From Cannabis sativa (Eukaryota; Streptophyta; Magnoliopsida; Rosales; Cannabaceae): 64,000 nt of DNA. A program made the position numbers and the translations under genes. Shown here one piece after another: positions 20,690 to 32,679 of this stretch (position 1 is its first letter; every line of letters begins with the position of its first letter). Below the pieces are notes generated by a model, which was not told where the DNA came from, did not search any database, and saw only the letters and a program-made list of their open reading frames with translations. The stretch covers positions 36,057,396 through 36,121,395 of the forward strand of contig NC_083603.1 in the NCBI RefSeq assembly GCF_029168945.1. Direction: 5' to 3'.

Positions 20690-23600
20690 AACTCCCACTT
20701 GCACTAATATAAAACAAAAAGTGCATTTCAAATAATCTCACCACCTTGACATCCAAATCAAGTGTAGTATGTAGTATACTCTCTGTAATAGGATTTGATA
20801 GGTTGTATTTAATACAACCTTTCTTCCACCATTACATTTCCTTAATCATAAAATTCTTGATATTGTGAGATTCCTCTCTATATGTCAACTCCTTTAGGGA
20901 TACTGGATTCTTTACTTTTTGGCAACTACTTTTGCGTTAGTCAGGAAGTAACACTAGTAGTTAATAAATGTAGGAGCAATGCCAAAAAAAAGTATAGAAC
21001 TTTCCTTAAACTAAATAAGTATCTTTCATGCAACTTTAACATTCAGTCTCTCTGGTAGAGTTAGAGAATTCAGATAGGTTTTTACACTTCTCCAAAATCA
21101 CTACTCCACCCACAGAGTAATCACCATCTCATCACCAGACTTTCTAGCACTAAGACAAGTCTAGAAATTTGATTTGGTGTAGTCTAAGAGCATTAAATAT
21201 ACCCTTATCGACTAACATATAGTTTCTCCTCTTAATCTTAAGATTCACTTGATTGTCTTCCAATGTTCCTTTCTTGGATTAATCTGATACCTACTCTTTA
21301 CTCCCACTCAATAGCAGGTGTCTGGTCTAAGGTATACTAAAGTATATCTGAGACCTCTCACTGTTGATTCAAGAAATTTCTTCATGTCTAGAAGTCGAAA
21401 GCTTCTATAGATTGCCATTAGAAAAATGCTCCAGCATCTTACTAAAGTAAATTGCTTGCACTAGAGTAAGTAAATTACCAGGGATACCGCAAGCCATAAA
21501 TTTAGATAATCTCAAACCTATAATACTAGGAACAGGAAGTTTTGTTAAGTCCATTGAATAGACTTACTAACGAAAATTTCCTTTCTTGTCCTTGTAATAG
21601 AAAACTTTTGGTTGTTCCATATGAATGGTTTTAACTATAGTTCTCTTGGCTTTTCTTCTTAGTTTCTTATTCTGACAATCCATTGCTTGTTTAAACAAAC
21701 AATGGATTTTAATCACCGGTGTCTTCCAAGTCATTACAGGGTAAGTTCCTTGAAACCCTCCCACTACGATAAGGTACGGTGACTTTTGTCTATGAACATA
21801 AATGGTATTGACCTCTTCAGTTGTGTCAAAACGACAGAGGAAGTGGGATCATCTTATACATAATAAGATGATAGAACACTTTTAGAATCAATAAAAAAAA
21901 TATCTCCTCTACTTTGCTGCATTGTTTACAGACTTTTTCATTATCTTAGAAAAGTAGTATTTGTAAAAACAAACACTTTCTTATCTTAATGACCATGGGA
22001 TGGTCCACCCCTTATCACTTAGAATAGCTTACAAACATGCAAACCTTGGTTAATAGTTCTAGCTTTTCTTGAGATTACGATTAGGTCATCCATGAATCTA
22101 GTAATGGTTTATACTATGTACATAACCATACAATCATTCTTATTTTTTTTTCACTAGGGTATATCCCTAGAAGGATTTAGGCAACGATAATTAATCATAG
22201 ACCTTATACTATCATCAATATGCAAATCAAATTTCTGGGGAGTTAAATTTGGATATAATTGAAGATTCAACATAATGATCTTTGAACTGCATATCCAAAT
22301 ATTTCTCCACCCCCACAGTTCGCAAGATCGTTAACCACTTACCTTAATGGTTTTTAACCATTGCTAGAAATTCATGAAATTTTTAAACATTTCAAATTTA
22401 TTTTGAAAAAGGTAAAATCTAGAGTGATCGTCTTAAGAATATAACAAAAAACTCATATCCACCCCTGAATGTACATCCATCTTCGAATGAGATGATTATA
22501 CTTTCAGTGGATATAGGCATATTCACTCTTCGCAGAGAAGGATCTTGTCAAAACCACTATGAACAAGATACAAATGCCATAGATCTATATAAGAATGTGA
22601 TTGTGGTCTTTTGATGATTTAGGTCTAGTTACATCAAAGAGTTCTTAGAATAGTCCAAGTGGATTTTGGTCACAGAATACTATACTCACATTCCATATTA
22701 ACATACAGTTTGAATCCATTGACAGAAAATGGATATTTATCACTTGTGAAAGTTTAACTGTAATGTATATTGGAAATATAAATATAAAATTTCTATTTGG
22801 AGTCTAAAATTTAAAGTCAAAGACTTAAATTTATACCAAATGTATATGATTTTTGATTCTATCTTGGACCACCACTACTAGTCTAACTCTAAGTCTAAGT
22901 GCCTAAAGTAAGCATATATAAGTATGAGATTCTAAGATCGAGGATTATATCATTTCGGGATAGAATGTCGAGAATATAATCATGTGCGCCCTTCAATTTC
23001 TTAAGAGAAAATAGAATGAAATTATAAGCAAATGATTTATGAACCATTATAAGCAAAGAGAAAAAATAAAGGATAATTTTGATTAAAAATTAAGAATCAA
23101 ACGATGTCCCGATTTGCGAGAGTCAAAGTTATTCTTACTTTTATAAACTCTTCATTGTTTCATATTGTAAATACTACTCTAAGGTGTCATCTATTGATGA
23201 ACAGCTAGATGTTGCATTTACAAATGTTTATCTACCGAGATCTAACACTATTATGTTTGTTTAATGGATGACAATCAATTAGGGATTTCTCCCATTAAAA
23301 ACAACAAGCCAAGTTAGACCAACAATGAAGATTCAAAAATCTAACTACAACTAATAATAGAAAATAACATGGTTCAATATAAATTCACACACAATTCAGA
23401 AATTATTAAACATTTAGCAAATAGGAATGACAAGCGAAAATACTAAAACATGCAAACCTAAATAATTTCCAAGGTCTCCAACAAACTGATATCAGTGTCC
23501 TGTTTAGGCGAGAGTCAAAGATACCATCCATTGAATAGACTTGTCAGCTCATCTTAAATGATAAACATTCTAGCAACCTTTTAATCGATCAAGATAAGAA

Positions 23601-23762
23601 TCCAGCGTTTTCCCGTTTAGGCGAGAGTCAAGGAAATTCTATCTTATGAGCTTCCACCATTGTTTCAGACTTTTGTAAGTCTTACTAATAGTCGCCACCA
23701 TTAGGATGATCCATAATAAAAATAAAAAAAATTACAAAAATACTTATCTTTTGAGATCTACG
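20690..23762 (-). pseudogene. Copia internal region remnant, minus strand, 5' truncated
   Basis: About 3 kb upstream of the inverted LTR. The part 20690-21480 mirrors 1-846, including the RNase H block at about 21190-21330. Just upstream, 21567-21764 encodes a Lys-rich piece ending VFYYKDKKGNFR, possibly a decayed gag zinc knuckle (CFYC...GHF), then LPVPSIIG. If so, most of the protease, integrase and RT is deleted. From about 21800 to 23760 I see AT-rich sequence with no gene, apart from a repeated motif (23113-23633). No 5' LTR exists; the element ends where Tat copy B begins. Confidence 0.65.
23113..23633 (+). repeat. Three spaced copies of TTTAGGCGAGAGTCAA
   Basis: TTTGCGAGAGTCAAAG near 23113, TTTAGGCGAGAGTCAAAG at 23503-23520 and TTTAGGCGAGAGTCAAGG at 23616-23633. 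Flanks of the last two are partly alike (a C/T-rich stretch before, a purine-rich stretch after). They lie in the 5' part of the truncated Copia element. Confidence 0.6.
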
Positions 23763-24027
23763 GCGTTAAACACTTCTCTTTTTATCTCTTTATTTTTATA
23801 TATCTTATTCGGCCTCAGGGCCTTTTCTAAGACATCATGATCGGCCAAGCGGTCTTTAAACTTGGAATGATTTTCATTTTTTGGACAACAGGCTGACCAG
23901 GTAGCTTTTAATCCCGATATTACGTGTTTTTGTTATCCTTAATGAATTTCATTCTCTGTTTATAATTGTCGTGCAATTGTGATTGTTTTATTTTTACCAA
24001 ATGCTTTATACAGGTATAGGTGCCCCC

Positions 24028-24064
24028 CAAGTGACCGAGCAGACGTATGACTTTTGGTCACTTG
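24028..24064. repeat. Conserved stem-loop, copy B
   Basis: CAAGTGACC (24028-24036) pairs with GGTCACTTG (24056-24064), a perfect 9 bp stem with a 19 nt loop. It lies 383 bp from the pol stop, as in copy A (388 bp), although the aORF is gone. Confidence 0.75.
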
Positions 24065-24446
24065 TCTTTTACAAATATATTGTTTATTTGTTCAGTGTTT
24101 TTGGTTTGACCAAACCTTTTGTACGCATTGTATGGCAAATTAGAAACATGGTTATAATTTCGACTCAATCTGAATTTTGAAATAACTATCTTTATTCATT
24201 TATTGATTGAAAAGTGTATTTGTTACCGTAGTAACTTACATCAGAGCTATTTGATCAAATCTGATCTTTTATCTTAACATGAGATAAAACAAATTGCAGA
24301 CATAAGAAACTGTACTTTAAAGTGGTCACCCGACCTGAGTACTTTGTTTCTTTTATCGAAACCTTTGAGCGTAGTCCGCCCAGAAGGCCATTCACTTAAA
24401 AGCAAATGTTCATTTAGTAGTTAGAGTGGTCATCCAACCTAGTAAT

Positions 24447-25749
24447 TTATTGGTAGTATTTTCTTAAATGTTCTCCATTCCAATACCGTGGTACTAGAAT
24501 GAGTTGCATTTTTTCGTCATACTTACCTAATTGTATGCTCCGGAGTTGAGAAGTTCAACCACTTGATATGGTTCTTCCCAGATGGGTCCAAGTACACCTG
24601 TCGTACTGTCTTTGGTATTTAGGAATACCCTTCTCAGGACCATATCTCCCACGAAGAAATTCTGAGCTTTCACTTGTTTGTTTAAATACTGAGCTACTTT
24701 TTGTTGATGGGCCATCAACTTTAAGTTTGCAGTGGCTCCTCTTTCTTTGATTTCATCAAGTGAATTTGCTAGGAGTATGTGATGGGTACCTTGATCGTAC
24801 GTCAATCTTCTGTGAAAAGGTGGCTCGAGTTTGACGGGTAGCATAGCTTCATAACCGTACGCCATTGCGAATGGTGTCTGTCCAATTTCTGTTTTTTCAG
24901 TTGTACGGTATGACCATAGAACTTCAGGAAGCTCTTTTGGCTAGTTTCCTTTGGCATCTTCAAGTTTTTTCTTCATTGTATCCTTCAATCCTTCAAGGTT
25001 TTTTTGACTGCTTCAACTTGACAATTTGCCTAAGGATGCGCCACTACGGAGAAACTTTTGATGATATCATGGTCCACATCGAAATCAGTAAAGGATTGGC
25101 TGTCAAACTGCTTGCCATTATCTGAGACTATTTTGTACAGTAGTCTGAACCGGCATATTATGTTCTTCACCATAAAGTCTTCAAATTTCTTTGATGTAAT
25201 GGTTGGGAGTGGTTCAGCTTCAGTCCACTTGATAAAGTAGTCAACTGCTACTACTGCATACTGCACTACACCTTTACTTTTGGGTAATTGTCTGATTAGG
25301 TCAATCCCCCAAATGGCAAAGAGCCACGGACTTTGCATCTGTGATAACTCGTTGGGTGGAGCTCTTGGTATCTTTGAAAATCTCTCGCATTTGTCACACT
25401 TCTTGATGTAGGCTTTTGAATCTTCAATCATTGTTTGCCAGAAGTAACCTTGCCTTAGAATTTTCTTGGATAAGCTTTGTCCGGCGGCATGATTTCCACA
25501 GAATCCATCGTGAACTTCAAATAGGAGCCGTGCAGCTTCTTCTTGAGTGACATATCTGAGCAACGACATCGAGAATCCTCTTCTGTACATCACTCCCTCT
25601 ACTATGATATACCGTGTAGTTTTCCTTCTCATTTTCCTGCCTCATTTCGATTATCTGGTAGTTTCTTAGACTCGAGGTAGGCTGCTATTGGTGCCATCCA
25701 GTTTTGGAATGTATGAATCATTTCGATTTCTTCTGTGCCAGTGATGCTA
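24447..25749 (-). pseudogene. Tat copy B integrase and pol C-terminus
   Basis: From 25632 down: VTQEEAARLLFEVHDGFCGN, KKCDKCERFSKIPRAP (zinc-binding part), WGIDLIRQLPKSKG, VVAVDYFIKWTEAEP and IVSDNGKQFD (catalytic core). A break occurs near 24870-25030. The C-terminal part AYGYEAMLPVKLEPPFHRRL to VVELLNSGAYN ends at a stop at 24527 caused by loss of one A compared with copy A. Past the shift the original tail VPRYWNGEHLRKYYQ is still readable, with TAA at 24447-24449. Confidence 0.86.
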
Positions 25750-27759
25750 GGCTCTTCGAGGAACTAGATAGGAATCCAGTTTGCCTTGTCTCTTACATTG
25801 CTGCTTGCCAATCGAGCTAACGTGTCTGCAGTTGTATTTTCTTCTCTTGGAATTTGTCTGAGACCATAGCTTTTGAATTGTGTGAGCAGATCATGTATTT
25901 TGCTCAGATATGCTATCATCTTTTCTCCTCAAGCCTCGTATTCTCCAGATACATGATTTACCACCAGCTTTGAATCACTGCAAATTTCGATGTGTTCGAC
26001 CTTCATCTCTTGGGCCAGTCTTAGCCCAACAATTAGAGCTTCGTACTCGACTTTGTTGTTAGATGTTTTGAATCCGAACTTGACTGCAGCGTGCAGGTGT
26101 TGCCCCCCAGGCGTGACAAGGGCAATTCCTGCACCAGATAATTGATCTGTAGATGACCCGTCTACATGTAGTTTCCAGGTCAGTTTGTCCTCATTTTGAC
26201 TTGGCTGAGATATTTGTACCGGCTCGAGGTTGCTTTCTGGTATGCTTTCTTTTTTGCCAGTGCATTCTACCACAAAGTCTGCCAAGGCTTGGTCTTTGAT
26301 TGTTGTTCAAGGTTGGAAAGTGATTTCGTATTGGCCCAACTATACCACCCACTTGAGTAGCTGCCAAGAAGCATATGGTTTTTTAAGTATTTGGCATAGT
26401 GGTTGTTCGGTATTTACCCAAACAAGATGAGCTTGAAAATAAGGCCTCAACTTCCTTGTTGCTAATATGAGGCAGTAGGCAAATTTTTATATTAACGGGT
26501 ATCGACCCTCGGCCTCAATGAGTCTTTTACTGATGTAATAGACTGGGTTCTGTATGTTATTCTCTTCTCTGATTAGTACGGCACTCACGGTATGTTCCGT
26601 GACAGCTAAGTATATTCCCAGTTCCTCGCCATCTAGAGGTTTTGAGAGTACGGGAGGTTTTGCAAGTTATGCCTTTAGCTCTTGGAAAGCTTTTTCACAC
26701 TCCTCTGTTTACTCAAAATGCTTGTTTCCACGCAGGATGTTGAAGAATGGGACACACTTGTCTGTTGATTTTGAAACGAATCTGCTAAGTGTGGCGATCC
26801 GACAAGTTAAGCTTTGCACTTCTTTCGTTTTTGTTGGCGAGTTCATGTCCAAGAGGGCTTGAATCTTTTCTGGATTAGCTTCAATTCCTCGGGCATTGAC
26901 GATGAAGCCTAGAAACTTTCCCGAGCTGACTCCAAAGGAACACTTTTAAGGGATTTAGTTTCAATTTGTACTTTTTGAGGACTTTGAAACATTCGTCCAG
27001 GTCTTCTATGTGCCCCCAGCCTTTGTAGATTTGACTAGCATATCATCCACGTATACTTCCATATTTCGCCTGATTTGATCTTTAAACATTTTGTTTACCA
27101 ATCTTTGGTACGTAGCTCCAGCGTTTTTAGATCAAACGACATGACTTTGTGCAATATAGACCCATATCTGTTCAGAAACTTGTATGTTCTTGGTCTGGTG
27201 GATGCATTTTGATTTGATTGTAACCTGAGTAAGCGTCCATAAAGCTTAATATTTTGTGCCCTGCTGTTGCATGTACGAGCTGATCGATTCTTGGAAGTGG
27301 AAAACAGTCTTTAGGGCATGCCTTGTTGAGGTTTGTGAAATCAATATAGACTCGCCATTTCTTGTTCGGCTTTGGCACTAGTACGGGATTCGCAACCCAA
27401 GCTGGGTAGAGAGCTTCAATTATGAAGTTGTTGTTGCGCAGCTTTTCAACTTCATCCTTCAAGGCTACTGCTTGTTCTTTGTGCAACAGCCTTCGCTTTT
27501 GTTGAACTAGCCGAAAGTTTTGATCGATATTCAAAACATGTAAAATGATAGAAGGATCGATTCCAACCATATCCGCATGTGACCAGGCAAAAACGTCTAG
27601 GTTTGCTCTTAGAAATTTTATCAATTCTGATTTTACTTCGAGCAACAAACCTTTTCCGATGTTTAGCATTCTGGTCGAAATATCTGGATCGATTTCGATC
27701 TCTTCTAATTCATCTACAATTCCAACATTGCTGCTTGGGTCCCCAAGTCGAGGATCCAC
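25750..27759 (-). pseudogene. Tat copy B reverse transcriptase and RNase H domains
   Basis: The frame 27759-27172 holds the PR-RT linker (FLRANLDVFAWSHADMVGID) and the first RT blocks (AWVANPVLVPKPNKKWRVYI, DFTNLNKACPKDCFPLPRID, LSFMDAYSGYNQIKMHP), all well preserved. VYVDDMLVKS is readable near 27040. After several shifts the RNase H tail follows at about 26280-26570. The second RNase H (WKLHVDGSSTDQLSGAGIAL, NNKVEYEALIVGLRLAQEM, EICSDSKLVVNHV) lies at about 25929-26200. Confidence 0.87.
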
Positions 27760-28893
27760 ATCTTCATCCCCGCCTTCGGAAGTTCCCTACTTAGGAATGT
27801 TTTTTCCCTTGTCTGTGCTCTGGCTGGAGGATACTTCCTTCTTAGCCTTGGCCACTGCAAGTTTATAACATTCCCGAGCAGACTGCTGGTTTCCTCTTAG
27901 ACACCCTACCCCATTCTTTGTTGGGAACTTCAAGCACGAGTGAAAGATTGACGTGACAGCCATTAAGTCATACAATGCCGGCCGGCCAAGCATTACGTTA
28001 AAAGCTGAAGGAACATCTAATATCAGGAACTGTGCCATTACAGTCATGCTCGTCGGAGCTTGTCCAATAGTGAGGGGTAGATGAATTTGTCCTAGAGGTG
28101 CGACTCCTTGACCGGAGAAACCATAGACAGGCTGGAGGCATGGGTTTAGATCTTTGAGTTGGAGTCCCATCTTTTCGTAAGTAGTTTTGAACAAGATGTT
28201 GGAAGAGACTCCATTATCAATCATGGTTCTGGCCACCATTTTATTGGCTATCTGGACTTCCACAACCATCGGGTTGTTGTGCGGAAATCTAATTTTGACA
28301 GCGTCTTCATCGTTGAAGGTTATGATCGGCCCTCCTGCTCGTGGAACTTTAGGCTTCCTTTCTTGCACGACTAGGATGACTTCTTCTTGCTCGTGTTGCA
28401 CTGTTTGGGCATACCTCTCCCGAGATTTGCTCGAATCTCCAGCAATGTGCGGGCCTCCAATAATGACTTACAGATGTCCATCTACCGGTAGAGGTAGCAA
28501 ATTTTGGTTGTTGTCGTTTCTCTGACCTTGGTCGGTCTTAACATACTTTTGTAGGTGTGGATTGTTTTTCCTTATTAGGAATTCAATTTCTCGCTTCAAG
28601 TTGTAACATTCATTAGTGTCGTGCCCGTAGTCTCCGTGGAACCGACAAAACTTTTTCATGTCCCTTTTGTTGGCATCTTTCTTCATGGGCCTGGGCTTCT
28701 TATACAGGGCCAGCGACTGAGTTGCCATGTATACACTTTCTATATCTTCAGTCGAAATAGTGAATGCCATGTATTTGGCATGATTCTCTCGAGGAGCTTG
28801 TTCGGATTTGCCAGTGAACTTTCCTTTCTTCCCATTCCCTTGCTGGTGGTTGTTACTGGAACGCTTACCACTTGAGCTTGAATTACTTGGGTG
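27760..28893 (-). pseudogene. Tat copy B protease and gag C-terminal part
   Basis: The frame 28770-28468 carries the gag C-terminal motif CRFHGDYGHDTNECYNLKRE with all Cys/His in place. The frame 28401-27787 carries the protease: ANKMVARTMIDNGVSSNILF, PVYGFSGQGVAPLGQIHLPL, FNVMLGRPALYDLMAV. The catalytic triplet is D-N-G. Near 28890 similarity to copy A stops within the gag linker, so the gag domain itself is missing. Confidence 0.85.
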
Positions 28894-29140
28894 GCTAACA
28901 TTCCCGAGTTATTAATTCATTATGTGTACTCATTTTGCTTTGTTTGTGGAAAAGAAACTTTTAAACTTTTAGCAGGTTCCAAATTCGTTACCACAGCAGG
29001 CTACTTCCTGGTAGTAACCTTGATGGTGATGAGTCCAACGGGGACCTCTCCAAGAAGTCATGGGGGAGGCTTCCCTAGGTACCTTATTTGTCATTTGGAT
29101 GTAGGGTATTGACTACTTGGAAATTCCTTCCACTTTTTCA
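28894..29140 (+). other. Junction and leader sequence before copy C aORF
   Basis: About 250 bp between the broken gag of copy B and the aORF start of copy C. I see no gene. It ends in CCTTCCACTTTTTCA before the ATG at 29141, which may be the end of a leader intron as in copies A and D, but no donor or TATA box is visible; the promoter was probably lost at the junction. Confidence 0.35.
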
Positions 29141-30618
29141 ATGTCTTACGAAGGCAGCGATTTCCAACTGGCCTTAGTGAATCTTGAGGAGATTCTTGAG
29201 ACATTGCCCATAGAAGTGCCTCCTGTAGATGGGAACCTCGAAGACCCCATTCTAGATGAGGAATCTGCAGAACCCATTCAATCTAAGTGATGTCGTAAAG
29301 GCAAAGGCAAAGCCTGCATTGTGTCTGTGGCTCCTCTAGTTCTCAATGATTTTATTTGGGAGATAGATCAAAGGCCATATAAACTAAGCAACTATGGTCT
29401 CCTTGAAGCATATTCAACTGATGGAGGAGTACAAAAATTTTTAAGAATTATGTGGCACCGGAGGTCATTTCTTGGGGCATCAACATCGCAAAGTCTGGAT
29501 GGCTTCGAAGCTTGGAGTTGGGCCCATATCTCTTGCGAAGCTCAACACCCACCTAGGACTTATTTTGTTGAATTTTGCATCAAGGCTGGATCACTCCCTT
29601 GCAGCTCTTGCCGGTTGCATACAAGCTATTTATTGGGTGGTTTGTATTTTTTAGGTCCCGGGGACAAACTACTCTAACCCTGAGAGATATACTACATTTC
29701 TATGAATTAAAACTCCAACCCATGCATGAATATCCTACAAAAATTGGGTTTTACTGTTTCTAGAAATACAAACATGCAAAGTGTCCCACGAAAACTTCTT
29801 CTCATTGCCCAGACCATTGCGAGTATTGATTTTGCACAACAGGGTTTCCCATAAGGCGTGTTGCAATACTCTCCTTGGACTTTAAATTTCCAAGTATAAT
29901 CTTTCACTCCTTTTTATTTTTATTTCCTTCATTGACTTGAAAGATGACCCTATTACAAGATCTAACTCGGATTTGTTTCTTGCAGAGTCTTTTCCCAGAA
30001 TAGAGCTCACGGATGAGTTAAGGCAACAAATCACTTTCTATGAGCCTTTCTCAGAGGAGGAGTAGAGGGTAAAGTTACTGGTGACCATTGAGTTGTTACG
30101 CCAATACGACCTCATAGCCACATTCCAACGCCTTCACAAAGTTAATGGAAGGGGTCAACCTCAGACCCCTAGTGACCTCAAAGAGCACACTTCCTTTGAA
30201 CTGTTGGTTGCGATAACAAAATTTGCCAAGGATGAGGAACTTCTTATAGCTGCCTGGAATAGTCACCATCTCAAACCCCTCGCGAAAGAAGGGGAAATCT
30301 AGGCTAGGTTCTAAGCGGCATATCCAGATACGAGCAGTTATGAAGCGAGTACTTTGGGAAGAGGTAATCAGCCCTTCCGCGTAATTCGTAACCCCAATCT
30401 ATTTTAGCTATTGTTGATAGACGAAGAGGGTTTTGCCATTCTTTCCTAAGTCGAGATCCTCGTAGATATGCAAGGAAGGATTACATTGATAGGGTAAACC
30501 AACTAGTTAGGCACTATAAGAACCGAGGATTCCCCCAAGCATTGTTAAAGTGGGTCCTTTCCGTACTATGTTCTTCTCGAACATCAGGGAACATGACAAC
30601 TTCATTGATCGGGAAGAA
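29141..30618 (+). pseudogene. Antisense ORF of Tat copy C, 5' part
   Basis: ATG 29141 opens an acidic frame (MSYEGSDFQLALVNLEEILE), broken by a stop at 29288 and continuing to about 29450. After a shift to another frame, 29575-29763 reads ITPLQLLPVAYKLFIGWFVF and FYELKLQPMHEYPTKIGFYC, which aligns with the Transposase_28-like block of copy A. An intron-like gap follows (29894-29985: donor CAA|GTATAAT, acceptor TTTGTTTCTTGCAG). Coding character continues (MTIELLRQYDLIATFQRLHK at 30081) up to the solo LTR, whose insertion split the frame. Confidence 0.6.
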
Positions 30619-30623
30619 GTAAC
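30619..30623. repeat. Target site duplication of solo LTR, left
   Basis: GTAAC at 30619-30623 is repeated at 32675-32679, directly flanking TGTTGGG...CCAACA. Joining the flanks restores a continuous reading frame (REEVTLFVRGEP) of the interrupted aORF. Confidence 0.88.
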
Positions 30624-32674
30624 TGTTGGGTTTTATGCCCTAAATAAAAATCTTTACAATCTGATTAGTTATCAATATAAGAAATTTGAAGTGATTGATG
30701 TTTGCATGAATTTTACATGCTAATGGTTTAATATGTTTATTACATTCATACACACAAAATCAGTTAAATCCAGATCATATGTTTATTCACAATTACAGTA
30801 TCGTCAACACAGTGGAATGTGATTGTGATCATATGAATCAAAAGTTTTGGTCCCTGTTTCATCAGTGTTATTGGATTTACACTAATGTGATAATCAGCGA
30901 TGATGTGTACTTACACTTGGAGTAAGTGTTATGTTCTTTCCAGGGCATTAGTAAAGTATACTAGTTTCGAATGTATGGAGTATACATTGGACAGGACCGA
31001 TATTGCAACTAAGTTAAGATATTACAAACTTACCGTTATACATATCTTTCCAAGTCAATATCAGTATTTGATCTTAAGATTAAAAGAATCTAAATCCTGA
31101 TATGCTTGGGCTCAACTAAGGAGTGCTATTCATGTTCTTTGATTTATTAGTTAAGTGTTAAGTGATAATAAATATGTTTATTTTTAATGGATAGTATGAA
31201 AAAAATTAAGCAAGTTAGCCTTTTACAGAACTCAATTTCGATTTTATTTGAATTAGTTATGAATTTTTGAAGATTTTATTCATGTTCTTTGATTTATTAG
31301 TTAAGCCTACTTTTGGGTCAGGGTGATACGTATATTTTGGGAACATGATAGTATGATTGAGTGGGAGTGCTGAACATAAATATGGAATCTATAGCTTCTA
31401 CTGGTGTATAGAAGTCAAGTGATGATTCCCTTCGAGCTTAGCAAATAGAAGTAAATGGATGAGCTCTTGTTTAACTGACTAATTATTAGATCACTAAACA
31501 CCATTTACAGGTAGCTAAGTGTTTTAAGGGGCAAAATACATTGAGGGGTGAGAACGGTAAAGAAATCCCATCTCGATGTAGATCATCTATATAGAGGATC
31601 TTTAAATCACAATAAGATTATAACAATGGTTAAATGAGATAGTATATTGATATCGTGGAACATACAATATGCTCTATATAAGTCTGAGAGTGCAATTGTA
31701 AGTTCTAAGAGTGGATTCAACGAAGAATTAATAAGTAGGAATTTACTTGGTAAATTTGGTTCACTTATTGGAAGCTCAGCATATAGATCCATGGTCCCCA
31801 TTCTAGTTGAGAACATTCTGCTTGTAAGACTCATTAATTGATTCGTGATTGATCAATTATAATTCTAAAGTTAGACTATGTCTAATTTTATGAATTTTCA
31901 CTAAGCAGGGGTGAAATTGTAAAGAAAAGAGTTTTCTAGGTTTATCTATTTATTAATGGACTTTATATGTCTAATTAATAATTAAAATAAATAACAATAT
32001 TATTTAATAATCTATTTTAGTTATTAAATAATTAGTTTTGGCATTTAAAAGGTTAGAATTGGAAAATTGGCGTTTTTGAGAAAATAGAGATAAAATTTGA
32101 TAAAATTGCAAAATGAAGTGAGGCCCATTGCTACACCATGGCCGGCCACTTAATGTGCTTTTTCAAATTAATATTTTCATTATTTTAATGCCAAATAAAT
32201 CCTAACCTAAACCTAGTAGTTGCCTATAAATACAAAGTGATGGCTCAGTCAAATAACAAGATTTTCACAAGCCTTTCTGACAAAAATTTCTCTCTTCAGA
32301 AAAACTGAGCCTTCCCCACCTTCTATACCTGGCCGAAATCCCTCTCTCTTTTCCCTTCATCTTTTTCGTGACCCTAGTGAAAGAGTAAGTGCCCACACAC
32401 AGCAAGCAGTAACTCAATCATAGATTGGAAGACTGTGAAGGATCAAACTTGAAGAAGAAGGACATTCGGGCTCAGATTATGATTATACTCTGCTACAGAA
32501 AGGATTCAAGGGTTAGAGATCTGAGTTGAAGGAGACATTAATTCCGCTGCATCAATGTAAGGTTTTCTTAACTTTATATGTGTTTAATTTATCGTTTTAG
32601 AAAGTTCATATTTAGGGTGTTTAAACAACATACTTGTGTGTAGATCTAAGATCCTGGTAAAATAATTTCCAACA
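30624..32674 (+). mobile_element. Copia solo LTR (subfamily I)
   Basis: A 2051 bp LTR with intact TGTTGGG and CCAACA ends, no internal region, and a perfect 5 bp duplication (GTAAC). This is the product of LTR-LTR recombination. It is closest to the LTR at 47510-49394 but about 165 bp longer, because of a 121 bp insert at 31156-31276 between two copies of a 29 bp sequence. GGCCGGCC is at 32140-32147 and TATAAATA at 32225-32232. It interrupts the aORF of Tat copy C. Confidence 0.92.
31127..31305 (+). repeat. 29 bp direct repeat flanking a 121 bp insert in the solo LTR
   Basis: The 29 bp sequence containing TTCTTTGATTTATTAGTTAA occurs at 31127-31155 and again at 31277-31305. The 121 bp between (31156-31276) is absent from all other LTR copies in the window. 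Confidence 0.85.
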
Positions 32675-32679
32675 GTAAC

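Larger units (their letters stand above)
23763..28893 (-). mobile_element. Tat-type element, copy B (truncated at both ends)
   Basis: Collinear with copy A from about 70 bp after its aORF stop to inside gag. It lacks the aORF, both LTRs, the gag N-terminus and the LINE, so it shows the pre-insertion state of the LINE site. Similarity to copy A is high along its length by eye (roughly nine bases in ten). At about 23763 it abuts the truncated Copia element, and at about 28893 it abuts the aORF leader of copy C. Confidence 0.85.

Noticed and set aside
21567..21764. 65-codon minus-strand frame as a possible small host gene
   Set aside because: It sits inside the truncated Copia element and resembles a decayed gag zinc-knuckle segment; no start context or neighbours support a gene.
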